Shown piece after piece: positions 1 through 9,480 of a stretch of DNA of 13,019 bases. Under the pieces are notes generated by a model. The model searched no databases. It was not told the origin of the DNA and saw only the letters and a list, made by a program, of their open reading frames with translations. The translations under genes were made by a program, and so were the position numbers. The stretch comes from Veillonella sp. (GTDB lineage: Bacteria > Bacillota_C > Negativicutes > Veillonellales > Veillonellaceae), in contig JAGZGB010000049.1 of assembly GCA_018367495.1 (NCBI GenBank), positions 1-13,019 of the forward strand, given 5' to 3'. The first letter of the stretch is position 1. The number at the start of each line of letters is the position of its first letter.

Positions 1-50
1 TTAGTCAAGCTCATGCGACCTTTGCGTACTAGCTGATTAATTGTTGGCAT
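1..50 (-). CDS. rpsL: 30S ribosomal protein S12, N-terminal 16 codons only (runs off the left edge)
   Basis: The reverse strand from position 50 reads MPTINQLVRKGRMSLT, which matches the conserved start of bacterial ribosomal protein S12, the decoding-centre protein of the small subunit. The ATG is preceded by a very strong Shine-Dalgarno sequence, AAAGGAGGTG at 56-65, five bases upstream, as expected for an abundant ribosomal protein. It lies 76 nt downstream of the L7Ae-like gene on the same strand with no terminator between, so the two are probably co-transcribed. In many Firmicutes the next genes are rpsG, fusA and tuf, but they are outside the window. The streptomycin-resistance region of S12 is also beyond the edge and cannot be assessed. 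Confidence 0.93.
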   Translation of the reverse strand, partial: MPTINQLVRKGRMSLT

Positions 51-87
51 TTGGGCACCTCCTTTCCAAATTTGAGATTTATAATTG

Positions 88-116
88 ATCCGTCATAACG
101 AAGTGTTACATCGGAT
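88..116 (-). other. Hairpin in the spacer before rpsL
   Basis: On the minus strand an arm ATCCG (112-116) pairs with CGGAT (88-92), and an inner TAAC pairs with GTTA around a five-base loop. The three bases between the two helices face each other as two G-U wobbles and one A-A mismatch, so the whole can fold as one imperfect stem. No T-tract follows, so it is not a terminator. It could be a processing or translational control site in the ybxF-rpsL transcript; its role is unknown and it may be incidental. Confidence 0.35.
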
Positions 117-126
117 ATTACCAAGA

Positions 127-372
127 TTAACGTAGGATACCTACCGCTGTGGCCCGCACCTTAATGCGACACGCACGACCAAGGTCATCCATAGTGTGCT
201 TGTCATTCACAGGTATTCCCTGTTCAGCACAAGCATTTCGTATAGGTTCAACTACACTTTCATCACTATCATGTCCTACGAACACATACTTCACAGTTCC
301 TCGCGCAATGTTTTTCAACGTTTGCTTGGCACCGATTGTTTTGTTCATCGACTTCAGATGGGCAATGTCCAT
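127..372 (-). CDS. ybxF: L7Ae-family RNA-binding protein (YbxF-like)
   Basis: This 81-residue protein has the L7Ae/L30e/YbxF fold signature. It has IGAKQTLKNI near residues 13-22, the GxxQT-K segment that contacts kink-turn RNA, a hydrophobic strand VKYVFVGHDSDE at 27-38, IPV at 53-55, and a C-terminal helix and strand DLGRACRI..ATAVGIL at 63-80. B. subtilis YbxF and its relatives bind kink-turn RNAs and associate with ribosomes; they are about 80 residues long, as here. The order rpoC, ybxF, rpsL is the same as in B. subtilis. The ATG is preceded by TAAGGAGA at 381-388, eight bases upstream. Unlike a simple read-through arrangement, a strong terminator and a separate promoter lie between it and rpoC. 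Function is inferred from family and position. Confidence 0.9.
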   Translation of the reverse strand: MDIAHLKSMNKTIGAKQTLKNIARGTVKYVFVGHDSDESVVEPIRNACAEQGIPVNDKHTMDDLGRACRIKVRATAVGILR

Positions 373-432
373 AGTAAAATTCTCCTTACGAAATTATGCT
401 ACTTAGGCATACTCGCCCCTGAGCACTATGTA

Positions 433-461
433 AGTATACCAATTACACAAACACATGTCAA
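433..461 (-). promoter_or_regulatory. Sigma-A-type promoter for ybxF-rpsL
   Basis: On the minus strand a perfect -35 hexamer TTGACA (456-461) is separated by exactly 17 nt from a -10 hexamer TATACT (433-438), five of six bases matching consensus. Transcription would start near 426, giving a leader of about 55 nt before ybxF. With the rpoC terminator upstream, this promoter would make the ybxF-rpsL unit independent of rpoBC transcription. Confidence 0.75.
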
Positions 462-780
462 ACGTTTTTCGACGCTCTACACCGCTATACAACTGCATTT
501 TATATGTACACGTTTCCGTGCGTTCCATTATAACGAATCATATAACAATATATGTAATTTTTATGCAAAAACGGTTATTTTATTCTCATTTTTATACATT
601 ACTTTCATATTATTTTAATTAATCACATTTTATGTATGCATAATTGATATAACAGAAAAATAAATAGTCATTTTTTAGTTCAAATTTATTAACTATATTC
701 AATATATTTATATTATTAAACTTTTAGGTTTATTTATTCTTTCTGACAATTATTCTTTAACAAAGGACTTTAGTATCTAT

Positions 781-810
781 AAAAAAGAGCGTGCCCTAAG
801 GCACGCTCTC
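781..810 (-). terminator. Rho-independent terminator of rpoC
   Basis: A ten-base-pair stem, AGAGCGTGCC (786-795) with its complement at 800-809, closes a four-base loop. On the minus strand it is followed by a run of six T residues (781-786, one of them pairing in the stem). It begins 17 nt past the rpoC stop codon and should efficiently end the rpoBC transcript before ybxF. Confidence 0.9.
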
Positions 811-825
811 TTCTATCGCAATAGA

Positions 826-3800
826 TTATTCTTCTACAGCAGTTTCTTCTGTAATATCGATGATTTCAGGTGTGTTTTTAACAACCTCAATCTTACGGTA
901 ACGGCTCATGCCAGTACCAGCAGGAATCAATTTACCGATGATTACATTTTCTTTTAAGCCCAATAATGGATCGATTTTACCTTTGATAGCAGCGTCGGTA
1001 AGAACACGTGTTGTTTCTTGGAAGGACGCAGCAGACAAGAAGGAATCCGTAGCCAATGCAGCTTTAGTAATACCCAACAATGTACGTTTGCCTGTAGCGT
1101 TTTCACGGCCATTAAGAGTAAGACGACGGTTTTCTTCGTCAAAGGTATTAACGTCGACCATATCCCCTGGAAGCATATCTGCATCGCCAGCTGTTTCAAC
1201 TTTTACTTTATGAAGCATTTGACGAACGATAACTTCGATATGTTTATCGTTAATTTCTACACCTTGAGATTTGTATACTTTTTGTACTTCGTATACGAGG
1301 TAACGTTGAGTTGCTTCAGTACCCATTACACGCATAATGTCATGAGGGTTGATAGAACCTTCTGTCAAACGTGCGCCTAAGGATACAACATCACCGTCTT
1401 TAACGATAATGCGGGAACCATATGGGATGAGGTAATCGAGTTCAATACCATCTTCACCAGTAATGAAGATAGTATTAGTACCTTTTTTACCTTCGTTAGG
1501 TACAACGCGAACTGTACCTTCGTTTTCTGCGATGATAGCATTACGTTTTGGTTTACGCGCTTCAAACAATTCTTCGACACGTGGCAAACCTTGTGTAATA
1601 TCATCACCTGCGACACCACCTGTATGGAATGTACGCATTGTTAACTGAGTACCAGGTTCACCGATGGATTGTGCTGCAATAATACCAACAGCTTCACCAA
1701 CTTGAACTTGTCCACCAGTACCAAGGTCACGACCATAGCACTTACGACATACGCCGTATGGGCTGCGGCAAGTCAATACAGAACGGATTTTAACTGTTTC
1801 ATAGTGTTTTACAACTTCATCAGCCAATGGTTCTGTAATTTCACCGTTAAGAGGAACGATGACTTCACCAGTTTCCTTATTAACCAATTCTTCTGCTGCA
1901 ATACGACCTACGATACGATCTTTTAATGGTTCAATAACACCAGTACCCTCAACAATAGCTTCTACTTCAATACCGTGGATTTCATTGTTGCGTACTTGTA
2001 CTTCTTTTACATCGGAGTTAAGGATAGCTTCGATGCCTTCTTCAGTAAGGCGTGTGTTAGCAGGGAAGATTTCTACACCTTCACTGTCAACAATTGCATT
2101 AACAGTATCTTTGTTCAACATATTTTGAACCATAGTTTCTTTTAATGTTGCACGAATACTGTCATCGCTTTCACCAAGAATAATTTTTTGAACCAAGTTA
2201 GTATGGTTAATATCACTATCAGAGCCTAAATGAGCACCGCGTAATGCCACAGATGTAACACCAGATTCTGCAATATCTGCTAAGCATTGTTCGTCCAAGA
2301 TAGTTTCGGAAGGTATAACAAGTTCTCCTGTTTCTACATTCACTACATCTTTATCTAACACACGACCAATAAGTTTGTCTTTCAACAATTCCAATGCTTG
2401 ACGCGGAGAAGTAGCCAAACGAGCGCGTTCACGAACGAGATCGATACCTACAACATCACAATCGTCCTCACGAACGATAACATCTTGAGATACGTCAACA
2501 AGACGACGAGTCAAATAACCAGAGTCAGCTGTACGAAGCGCTGTATCGGCCAAACCTTTACGAGCACCATGAGAGGAAGTAAAGTAATCCAATACAGTCA
2601 AGCCTTCTTTAAAGTTTGCTTTGATTGGCAAGTCGATAATACGACCAGATGGATCGGCCATCAAACCACGCATACCAGCAAGCTGACGGATCTGTTGTTT
2701 ATTACCACGGGCACCAGAGATAGCCATCATGTAAACAGGGTTGAAGCCATCTTTATCACGCGCCATATTATCCATCATGGCATCAGTAACGTCTTCTGTT
2801 GCTTGAGTCCACAATTGGATAGTTTTACGGTAACGTTCTTCTTCTGTAATAAGACCACGGCGATACAAACGAGATACTTTTTCTACTTCTTGTTCTGCTG
2901 TGTCTAATAAACCAGTTTTTACTTCTGGTACTTTAATATCTGCAATAGCTACAGTCATACCTGCGCGACGTGCGAAGGAGTAACCCAAGGATTTAATACG
3001 GTCCAAAAGTTCTGCAGTCTTTTCATTGCCAAACAATTGGAAGCATTGGTCAACCAATTTACCAACTGTTTTCTTATCCATAACCTTACCTAAAGAGTAA
3101 GTGCCATCTTCGCGTTTTTCATATTGCCATAATTCTGGGAATAATGCATTGTTGAAGATTAAGCGACCTGCAGTTGTTTCTACACGGCCATGGTCAGGTA
3201 AGCGGATATGAAGAATATCTTGCAAGCCAATGATATGAGATTCGTATGCAAGCATTACTTCATCATAAGTAGCAAATGTTTTCGCTTTATCACGAGTATC
3301 TTCGCGTACAACTGTTAAGTAGTATGTACCCAAGATCATATCTTGAGAAGGTACTGCTACCGGTTTACCGTCTTTAGTGGACAAGATATTATGGCTAGAA
3401 AGCATCAATGTACGAGCTTCTGCTTGTGCTTCTACGGACAATGGTAAGTGACACGCCATTTGGTCACCGTCAAAATCGGCGTTGAAGGCTGTACATACTA
3501 ATGGATGCAATTTAATAGCACGGCCTTCCCAAAGGATTGGTTCGAAAGCTTGAATACCAAGTCTATGCAATGTAGGGGCACGGTTCAAGAGAACTGGATG
3601 TTCTTTGATTACCTCTTCCAAGGATTCCCATACGCCAGGGCCAATTCTTTCAACTTGGCGTTTAGCAGCCTTGATATTGGATGCTTGACCACGTTCTACC
3701 AAACGTTTCATAACGAAAGGTTTGAACAATTCCAATGCCATTTCTTTAGGCAAACCACATTGGTGCATTTTAAGTTCAGGACCTACTACGATAACGGAAC

Positions 3801-5028
3801 GACCGGAGTAGTCAACACGTTTACCAAGCAAGTTTTGACGGAAACGACCTTGTTTACCTTTAAGCATATCGGACAAGGATTTTAATGGACGGTTACCAGG
3901 GCCTGTTACAGGACGACCACGGCGACCATTATCGATCAATGCGTCAACAGCTTCTTGAAGCATACGTTTTTCGTTGCGCACGATGATATCAGGAGCACCT
4001 AAGTCTAACAAACGTTTCAAACGATTGTTACGGTTGATAACACGACGATATAAATCATTAAGGTCAGATGTAGCGAAGCGACCACCATCTAATTGAACCA
4101 TCGGGCGCAATTCAGGTGGAATTACAGGAACAACATCCATAATCATCCATTCTGGACGGTTGCCAGATTGACGGAATGCTTCTACTACTTCTAAACGACG
4201 AACCGCACGAATTTTACGTTGACCACTTGCAGTGTTCAATTCTTCGCGCAATTCAGCATTCAATGCTTCAAGATCAAGTTCTGCTAAGAGAGCTTTTACA
4301 GCCTCAGCACCCATGTCGATACATGCGAAGAGAACCTCTTCAGCAGCGCCCAATTCATAACGCTCTTCACGAGTTAACTCTTCATATTCTTTATCTGCTT
4401 CTGGGATTGTTGCATCATCGCGAAGAGCCGCATTATAGCGCTCTTTACGTTGTGCTTCGCGAACAATAGCTAAACGTTCGTTACGTTGAGCTACTGTTTC
4501 GATTACGACGGATTTACCACCGATAGTATAACCGTCTTCGTTAAATTGAGCTTCATATTCGCGGTACTCTTGCTCGGACAACAATTGGCGTTTTGCCAAT
4601 GGAGTACCAGCTGGATCTACTACGATGTAGGAAGCAAAGTATAATACGCGTTCCAAGGAACGTGGGGATACATCAAGGATTAGACCCATGCGGGATGGGA
4701 TACCTTTAAAGTACCAAATGTGAGATACAGGAGTAGCCAATTGGATATGGCCCATACGTTCACGACGCACTTTTGCACGTGTAACCTCTACACCACATTT
4801 ATCGCAGACTACACCTTTATGGCGAATGCGTTTATATTTGCCGCAGTGACATTCCCAGTCCTTTGTTGGTCCAAAAATGCGTTCGCAGAATAGACCATCA
4901 CGTTCTGGCTTCAACGTACGGTAGTTAATAGTTTCAGGTTTCTTAACTTCCCCATGAGACCAAGCTAAGATCTGCTCTGGAGAGGCTAAACCGATTCGCA
5001 TGGAATCGAATTCATTTACGTCTAGCAC
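826..5028 (-). CDS. rpoC: DNA-directed RNA polymerase subunit beta-prime
   Basis: This is the largest catalytic subunit of RNA polymerase, 1400 residues, about 200 longer than B. subtilis RpoC. Visible landmarks are: first zinc site C60, C62, C75, C78; the switch and rudder region with [20 protein letters not shown] near 371-389; the catalytic NADFDGD loop at 516-522 with metal-binding D518, D520, D522; the bridge-helix region about 805-842; the second zinc site C857, C1087, C1094, C1097; and trigger-loop sequence MRTFHTGG at 1131-1138. The start is GTG at 5028, supported by GGGAG at 5037-5041 eight bases upstream. It is 29 nt after rpoB on the same strand, so the two are co-transcribed. Two regions stand out as insertions relative to B. 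subtilis and E. coli: a charged helical block around residues 167-235, and a long segment between C857 and C1087 built of repeated modules. Confidence 0.98.
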   Translation of the reverse strand: MLDVNEFDSMRIGLASPEQILAWSHGEVKKPETINYRTLKPERDGLFCERIFGPTKDWECHCGKYKRIRHKGVVCDKCGVEVTRAKVRRERMGHIQLATPVSHIWYFKGIPSRMGLILDVSPRSLERVLYFASYIVVDPAGTPLAKRQLLSEQEYREYEAQFNEDGYTIGGKSVVIETVAQRNERLAIVREAQRKERYNAALRDDATIPEADKEYEELTREERYELGAAEEVLFACIDMGAEAVKALLAELDLEALNAELREELNTASGQRKIRAVRRLEVVEAFRQSGNRPEWMIMDVVPVIPPELRPMVQLDGGRFATSDLNDLYRRVINRNNRLKRLLDLGAPDIIVRNEKRMLQEAVDALIDNGRRGRPVTGPGNRPLKSLSDMLKGKQGRFRQNLLGKRVDYSGRSVIVVGPELKMHQCGLPKEMALELFKPFVMKRLVERGQASNIKAAKRQVERIGPGVWESLEEVIKEHPVLLNRAPTLHRLGIQAFEPILWEGRAIKLHPLVCTAFNADFDGDQMACHLPLSVEAQAEARTLMLSSHNILSTKDGKPVAVPSQDMILGTYYLTVVREDTRDKAKTFATYDEVMLAYESHIIGLQDILHIRLPDHGRVETTAGRLIFNNALFPELWQYEKREDGTYSLGKVMDKKTVGKLVDQCFQLFGNEKTAELLDRIKSLGYSFARRAGMTVAIADIKVPEVKTGLLDTAEQEVEKVSRLYRRGLITEEERYRKTIQLWTQATEDVTDAMMDNMARDKDGFNPVYMMAISGARGNKQQIRQLAGMRGLMADPSGRIIDLPIKANFKEGLTVLDYFTSSHGARKGLADTALRTADSGYLTRRLVDVSQDVIVREDDCDVVGIDLVRERARLATSPRQALELLKDKLIGRVLDKDVVNVETGELVIPSETILDEQCLADIAESGVTSVALRGAHLGSDSDINHTNLVQKIILGESDDSIRATLKETMVQNMLNKDTVNAIVDSEGVEIFPANTRLTEEGIEAILNSDVKEVQVRNNEIHGIEVEAIVEGTGVIEPLKDRIVGRIAAEELVNKETGEVIVPLNGEITEPLADEVVKHYETVKIRSVLTCRSPYGVCRKCYGRDLGTGGQVQVGEAVGIIAAQSIGEPGTQLTMRTFHTGGVAGDDITQGLPRVEELFEARKPKRNAIIAENEGTVRVVPNEGKKGTNTIFITGEDGIELDYLIPYGSRIIVKDGDVVSLGARLTEGSINPHDIMRVMGTEATQRYLVYEVQKVYKSQGVEINDKHIEVIVRQMLHKVKVETAGDADMLPGDMVDVNTFDEENRRLTLNGRENATGKRTLLGITKAALATDSFLSAASFQETTRVLTDAAIKGKIDPLLGLKENVIIGKLIPAGTGMSRYRKIEVVKNTPEIIDITEETAVEE
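1771..2383 (-). repeat. Three degenerate protein modules in RpoC between the parts of the second zinc site
   Basis: Within RpoC, three segments share a pattern of LKD/E..(I/V)GR or equivalent, then a (D/E)xVN stretch, (G)E(V/L)xxP, an acidic-helix segment and a final V-x-(V/I)-R. They start near residues 882 ([16 protein letters not shown]), 962 ([16 protein letters not shown]) and 1035 ([16 protein letters not shown]), about 73-80 residues apart. Their matching later parts are ETGELVIP (899-906), SEGVEIFP (982-989) and ETGEVIVP (1052-1059). E. coli and B. subtilis RpoC carry one such module here. The repeat is seen at protein level and by eye only; copy 2 is the most diverged. Confidence 0.6.
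4330..4530 (-). other. Charged helical insertion in the RpoC N-terminal clamp
   Basis: Between the segment aligning to B. subtilis LLSEKEYRAY and the conserved MGAEAV motif (239-244), this RpoC has about 76 residues where E. coli and B. subtilis have about seven. The extra block (roughly 167-235) is rich in Glu, Arg and Lys with periodic Leu and Ala, for example [18 protein letters not shown] near 183-200, and is probably mostly alpha-helical. Its function is unknown. Confidence 0.65.
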
Positions 5029-5057
5029 TACTATCGCTCCCTTCCTTATAGATAGTT

Positions 5058-8000
5058 TTAGTCTTCATCGTTAGAGGAATCGCCCATTGGGAACGCCAAT
5101 TGGCTAAGGATATCATCTTCACCGCCGTTATCAGCAGGTGCTTCTTCCTCTACTTCTGGCTCTACTACAGTTACTTCATCAGTTTCTACTGCACTGCCTT
5201 CCATAACTTCTTCAATGCCAGTTTCTACCACTTCATCTTCGTCATCAAGTTCTTTCATAACAACTTCTTCTTGATCTTCATTCAAGATCTTTACATCAAG
5301 ACCAATACTTTGAAGTTCTTTGAGCAATACCTTGAAGGACTCAGGTACACCTGGTTCAGGGATATTTTCGCCTTTAACGATTTTTTCGTATGCTTTCACA
5401 CGACCAACAACGTCATCAGACTTAACAGTTAATAGCTCTTGAAGTGTATAAGCTGCGCCATATGCTTCGAGAGCCCAAACTTCCATTTCCCCGAAACGTT
5501 GACCACCGAATTGAGCTTTACCACCCAATGGTTGTTGTGTAACAAGGGAGTACGGACCTGTGGAACGAGCATGGATTTTATCATCAACCAAGTGATGGAG
5601 TTTAAGCATATATACGTAACCAACAGTTACACGGTTATCCATTGGTTCACCAGTACGACCATCGTACAATACTGTTTTACCATCATCGGAACGACCAGCA
5701 ATGCCTAATGTTTCAAATACGTCTTTTTCATGTGCACCATCAAATACAGGTGTAGCAATATGAATACCAGCTACATCTGGTTTTGGCATGCCATATGTTT
5801 CATAGTCGTAACCAAGGCCTTCGAGTTCATGACGAATTTCAACGCGTTTAGCACGAGCAGACTCAATATGGTTCAATGTAGTTTTAACTTTATTAATAGC
5901 TTCTAATTCTTCTACAAGAGCAGGATCCATTTCTGGAGCGTCTTCTTCAGAGTCGAAGAATTCTACATGAAGCGCATTGTATTTGGCTTCAATAGTTTTA
6001 AGTTCTTGATAACGAGCTTCGCCACCAAGAGCTTCAAGTTTCTTTTGCGCTGCAGATTCTACATGATCAAGAATTTGAGATTTCAAGTCGATGATTTTTT
6101 CATCAATATCGAAATGAGGAACTGTTACATCTTCTTTAGCTTTTGCTTCTAATTCTTCAATTTCAGCATATAAGCCGCGAATAGCGTCAATTTGCTCCCA
6201 GTAAGATGCATCAGTACGAGCTTCTTTCAATACATTTTGGATGTGAAGGTCTGTAGCTTTGATTTTCATACCTAAGCCTTGAACAGCCCAGCCCAAGTGA
6301 GTTTCAAGAACCTGACCGATGTTCATACGAGAAGGTACGCCCAATGGGTTCAATACGATTTGTACTGGAGTACCATCAGGAAGGAATGGCATATCTTCTT
6401 TTCTCATAACGCGAGAAACAACACCTTTGTTACCATGACGGCCCGCCATTTTATCGCCTTCGTGAATCTTACGTTTTTGAGCAATATATACGCGAACAAG
6501 TTTATTTACACCTGGTTGTAATTCGTCACCGTTTTCACGAGTGAAGACCTTAACGTCTACAACTTTACCAGATTCGCCATGAGGCACGCGCAAGGATGTG
6601 TCGCGCACTTCGCGTTCTTTATCGCCAAAGATAGCACGTAACAAACGTTCTTCAGGAGTTAATTCAGTTTCACCTTTTGGTGTAGCTTTACCTACAAGAA
6701 TATCGCCAGGGTGTACTTCTGCACCGATGCAAATGATACCATCTTCATCAAGGTTTTTAAGAGTGTCATCACCAGTATTAGGCAATTCACGAGTAATCTC
6801 TTCAGCACCTAATTTAGTGTCACGCGCATCACATTCGTATTCTTCAATATGAATGGATGTATAAATATCTTCTTTGCAAAGTTCTTCACTAAGCAAGATC
6901 GCATCTTCGTAGTTATAACCTTCCCAAGGCATGAACGCTACAAGAACGTTATAACCTAATGCCAATTCACCGCCATCAGTAGCAGGACCATCAGCCAATA
7001 CTTGGCCTTTTACAACATGGTCGCCACGATTAACGATTGGTTTTTGGTTAAAGCATGTAGATTGGTTAGAACGAAGGAATTTATTTAAACGGTATGTATC
7101 GACACGACCATCGCTATCGCGAAGAACGTGTATTTCATTACCCCAGCAACGTACAACTTTACCAGCTTCACGTGCAAGAACGCAAACGCCAGAGTCTGTA
7201 GCAGCTGTATATTCCATACCTGTACCAACAAGTGGAGCTTGAGCACGAAGTAAAGGCACCGCTTGACGTTGCATGTTCGCACCCATCAAGGCACGGTTAG
7301 CATCGTCATTTTCAAGGAATGGAATCATAGCTGTACCAATAGATACAACTTCTTTTGGACTAACGTCCATGTAGTCTACTTTATCAGGCGTAACTTCCAA
7401 TACGTCATGACCACGACGACAAGCTACGTGTTCATTAGTAAAGTAACCTTCAGCATCGATTGGAGAGTTCGCTTGGGCAATTGTCATGCCTTCTTCTTCA
7501 TCTGCAGTCATATAAGCTACAGAATCAGTAACACGAACTTTAATAACCTTGTCAGCATCAGCACCTGTACCGTAAATTTTTTCTACCTTACGGTATGGAG
7601 CTTCAATGAAACCGAATTCATTTACTTTCGCATAGTTAGACAAAGAGTTAATCAAACCGATATTTGGACCTTCTGGGGTTTCAATAGGGCACATACGGCC
7701 ATAGTGAGAGTGATGCACGTCACGAACTTCGAAGCCTGCACGCTCACGAGATAACCCGCCAGGACCAAGGGCAGATAGACGACGTTTGTGAGTCAATTCT
7801 GCTAATGGGTTTGTTTGGTCCATGAACTGAGACAATTGGGAAGAACCAAAAAATTCTTTGATTGCTGCCACTACAGGACGAATGTTAATCAACGCTTGAG
7901 GCGTGATGGATTCAATTTCTTGAATTGTCATACGTTCACGAACAACACGTTCCATACGAGTTAAACCAATACGGAATTGGTTTTGCAACAATTCACCTAC

Positions 8001-9212
8001 ACAACGAAGACGACGATTACCCAAATGGTCGATATCATCTGTGTGACCTGCACCATCCATAAGATTAAGCAAGTAAGAGATATTAGCAATCATATCTTCC
8101 CGTGTTACTGTACGGTGATCGAATGGCAAATTACAGTTATTACAGATAACTTTGGACTCTACACCATCGTTATTTACGATGTAGAATTCAGCGAAACCTT
8201 CACCATCAAATACATGGCTATTAGCAACGATATCAAGTTGTTCTTCCCCAACTTGTACACCTGCATCAAGAATAATTTCACCAGTTTCTGGATCTACGAT
8301 AGGTTGTGCCAATGTTTGACCCAACATACGTTGACGCCAGCCAAGTTTTTTGTTCAATTTGTAACGACCAACGCGCGCTAAGTCATAACGACGTGCATCG
8401 AAGAACAAGTTATCGAACAAGTTACGAGCGGACTCTACAGTAGGAGGCTCGCCTGGGCGTAATTTTTTATAGATTTCAACCAATGCTTCATCAGCAGATT
8501 GAGTTGTATCTTTTTCTAATGTACGAACGATGCGTTCATCATATACTGGCAAACCATCTTCATCAGTTTTACCGTTCCAGAAGAGGTCCAGGATGCTTTC
8601 ATTAGTATCCCAACCTAATGCACGTACCAATACAGTAGCTGGTAATTTACGGTTACGGTCAATACGAACAGCCACAACTTCGCTTGCATCAGTTTCAAGC
8701 TCAATCCATGCGCCACGGTTAGGAATAACTGTGGAATCATACAAACGGTTACCCATTGTATCGATTTCTTTATTGTAGTAAACGCCTGGAGAACGTACCA
8801 ATTGGGATACGATAACACGTTCTGCACCATTGATGATGAAAGTACCTGTATCTGTCATCAATGGGAAATCGCCCATGAATACCTCTTGTTCTTTAATGTC
8901 CATATTTTCTGGATCATTATTTACTAAGCGAATATTTACACGAAGTGGTGCTGCGTAAGTAGCATCACGGTTTTTACATTCATTAATATCATACTTAGGT
9001 TCACCTAAGCTGAAACCTTCGAAAGAAAGTACTAAATTACCTGAATTGTCTTTAATCGGAGAAATATCGTTGAAAATATTTTGTAAACCACTCTCCAAGA
9101 ACCACTCATACGATTTACGCTGAATGTCCAATAAATGCGGCATCTTGATAACTTCGTTAATTTTTGCGTACGTATAACGAGTTCGTTTGCCTACCTGTTC
9201 AGGTTTGAACAT
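5058..9212 (-). CDS. rpoB: DNA-directed RNA polymerase subunit beta
   Basis: This is the second-largest RNA polymerase subunit, 1384 residues from the start chosen here. The rifampicin-binding region is [18 protein letters not shown] at 456-473, continuing [13 protein letters not shown] to 487. Positions corresponding to E. coli D516, H526 and S531 are the wild-type D465, H475 and S480. Other landmarks are [14 protein letters not shown] (507-520), the active-centre segment [10 protein letters not shown] (921-930), and the C-terminal [20 protein letters not shown] (1214-1233). I chose ATG at 9212 because AGGGGTG lies nine bases upstream at 9222-9228 and the sequence [15 protein letters not shown] begins like other beta subunits. 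An in-frame ATG at 9251 would add 13 unrelated residues and has no ribosome binding site. Oddities are a roughly 165-residue insertion at about 985-1148 and an acidic tail of about 75 residues at the C terminus. Confidence 0.98.
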   Translation of the reverse strand: MFKPEQVGKRTRYTYAKINEVIKMPHLLDIQRKSYEWFLESGLQNIFNDISPIKDNSGNLVLSFEGFSLGEPKYDINECKNRDATYAAPLRVNIRLVNNDPENMDIKEQEVFMGDFPLMTDTGTFIINGAERVIVSQLVRSPGVYYNKEIDTMGNRLYDSTVIPNRGAWIELETDASEVVAVRIDRNRKLPATVLVRALGWDTNESILDLFWNGKTDEDGLPVYDERIVRTLEKDTTQSADEALVEIYKKLRPGEPPTVESARNLFDNLFFDARRYDLARVGRYKLNKKLGWRQRMLGQTLAQPIVDPETGEIILDAGVQVGEEQLDIVANSHVFDGEGFAEFYIVNNDGVESKVICNNCNLPFDHRTVTREDMIANISYLLNLMDGAGHTDDIDHLGNRRLRCVGELLQNQFRIGLTRMERVVRERMTIQEIESITPQALINIRPVVAAIKEFFGSSQLSQFMDQTNPLAELTHKRRLSALGPGGLSRERAGFEVRDVHHSHYGRMCPIETPEGPNIGLINSLSNYAKVNEFGFIEAPYRKVEKIYGTGADADKVIKVRVTDSVAYMTADEEEGMTIAQANSPIDAEGYFTNEHVACRRGHDVLEVTPDKVDYMDVSPKEVVSIGTAMIPFLENDDANRALMGANMQRQAVPLLRAQAPLVGTGMEYTAATDSGVCVLAREAGKVVRCWGNEIHVLRDSDGRVDTYRLNKFLRSNQSTCFNQKPIVNRGDHVVKGQVLADGPATDGGELALGYNVLVAFMPWEGYNYEDAILLSEELCKEDIYTSIHIEEYECDARDTKLGAEEITRELPNTGDDTLKNLDEDGIICIGAEVHPGDILVGKATPKGETELTPEERLLRAIFGDKEREVRDTSLRVPHGESGKVVDVKVFTRENGDELQPGVNKLVRVYIAQKRKIHEGDKMAGRHGNKGVVSRVMRKEDMPFLPDGTPVQIVLNPLGVPSRMNIGQVLETHLGWAVQGLGMKIKATDLHIQNVLKEARTDASYWEQIDAIRGLYAEIEELEAKAKEDVTVPHFDIDEKIIDLKSQILDHVESAAQKKLEALGGEARYQELKTIEAKYNALHVEFFDSEEDAPEMDPALVEELEAINKVKTTLNHIESARAKRVEIRHELEGLGYDYETYGMPKPDVAGIHIATPVFDGAHEKDVFETLGIAGRSDDGKTVLYDGRTGEPMDNRVTVGYVYMLKLHHLVDDKIHARSTGPYSLVTQQPLGGKAQFGGQRFGEMEVWALEAYGAAYTLQELLTVKSDDVVGRVKAYEKIVKGENIPEPGVPESFKVLLKELQSIGLDVKILNEDQEEVVMKELDDEDEVVETGIEEVMEGSAVETDEVTVVEPEVEEEAPADNGGEDDILSQLAFPMGDSSNDED
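5769..6260 (-). other. Coiled-coil-like insertion in RpoB at the E. coli SI2 position
   Basis: B. subtilis RpoB runs almost directly from HLGMAARYLG into IHIASPVFDGA. Here about 165 residues separate [14 protein letters not shown] (971-984) from [12 protein letters not shown] (1149-1160). The inserted block has long runs of Glu, Lys, Ala and Leu with heptad-like spacing, such as [18 protein letters not shown] (1011-1028) and [19 protein letters not shown] (1100-1118), so one or more helical hairpins or coiled coils are likely. E. coli has a different, roughly 105-residue insertion at the same locus, dispensable for basic transcription. Confidence 0.75.
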
Positions 9213-9451
9213 ATTTGCTTTCACCCCTATCAAAACACACTGGTCTACCATTTTCTATAACGGCACGGAAAAGACATCTTACAGGTCTCAGTTTTCCTGC
9301 TCAGATAACGTCAAATAAAGCAAGGCCCATTTCATTTTTTAAAATAACCTTGCTTTCCATTAACCAAGCACAACCTTGGAAGAAAACCTCATCACTATTC
9401 AAGTTATAGTTTTATATCCAAAAGCAGGAAACGCTACTTTTGCAATATATA
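9213..9451 (-). promoter_or_regulatory. Long structured 5' leader of rpoB
   Basis: If transcription begins just after the -10 at 9452-9457, rpoB has a leader of roughly 230 nt. It contains a perfect nine-base-pair stem, AAAGCAAGG (9348-9356) with CCTTGCTTT (9317-9325), around a 22-nt loop. A smaller upstream hairpin CCAAG/CTTGG (9375-9379 with 9364-9368) precedes it, and its CCAAGG could alternatively pair with the downstream CCTTG. No U-tract follows either stem. A 19-codon open frame, ATG at 9360 to TGA at 9301, spans the large stem but has only a weak, distant AAGG as ribosome binding site. Together with the aspA terminator this accounts for the 330-nt gap between rpoB and aspA; no longer gene is visible there. 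Confidence 0.5.
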
Positions 9452-9480
9452 ATTTTATCAGTATTAAAAAAGACTGTCAA
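9452..9480 (-). promoter_or_regulatory. rpoB promoter overlapping the aspA terminator
   Basis: On the minus strand a perfect -35 TTGACA (9475-9480) is followed after 17 nt by TAAAAT (9452-9457), five of six matching the -10 consensus. It is preceded by TG one base upstream (TGATAAAAT), an extended -10. The -35 hexamer lies inside the second arm of the aspA terminator stem and the terminator T-tract forms part of the spacer. Confidence 0.7.

Larger units (their letters stand above)
373..825. other. AT-rich intergenic region between ybxF and rpoC
   Basis: This 453-nt stretch carries no convincing gene. At its right end is the rpoC terminator and at its left end the ybxF promoter and leader. 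The ybxF leader contains a small hairpin, with TATGC and GCATA arms at 395-399 and 407-411, just upstream of the ribosome binding site. The middle part, about 540-770, is very AT-rich low-complexity sequence. An open frame of 140 codons crosses 196-618 on the plus strand, but it overlaps ybxF antisense, has no ribosome binding site and reads as low-complexity, so it is not called. I see no tRNA or other RNA gene. Confidence 0.7.

Noticed and set aside
88..116. A kink-turn RNA as a target of the L7Ae-like protein
   Set aside because: The expected three-base bulge followed by tandem G-A pairs is not present; only one A-G pair could be placed.
456..485. A rifampicin-resistance allele in rpoB (residue coordinates of the protein)
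   Set aside because: Residues aligned to E. coli D516, H526 and S531 are all wild type.
527..532. A second ybxF promoter with TATAAT on the minus strand
   Set aside because: The -10 is perfect but there is no acceptable -35 at 16-18 nt spacing and no TG extension.
196..618. A 140-codon plus-strand frame across ybxF and the spacer
   Set aside because: It overlaps the well-supported ybxF gene antisense, passes through AT-rich low-complexity sequence and has no ribosome binding site.
2398..2907. A 169-codon open frame on the plus strand inside rpoC
   Set aside because: It is antisense to a highly conserved part of rpoC, has no recognisable domain or ribosome binding site, and is explained by codon bias of the true gene.
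7263..7754. A 163-codon open frame on the plus strand inside rpoB
   Set aside because: It is antisense to conserved rpoB sequence including the conserved region after the rifampicin site, and its translation looks like noise.
9213..9251. The ATG at 9251 as the rpoB start (1397 residues)
   Set aside because: It adds 13 residues not seen in beta subunits and lacks a ribosome binding site, whereas ATG at 9212 has a good one.
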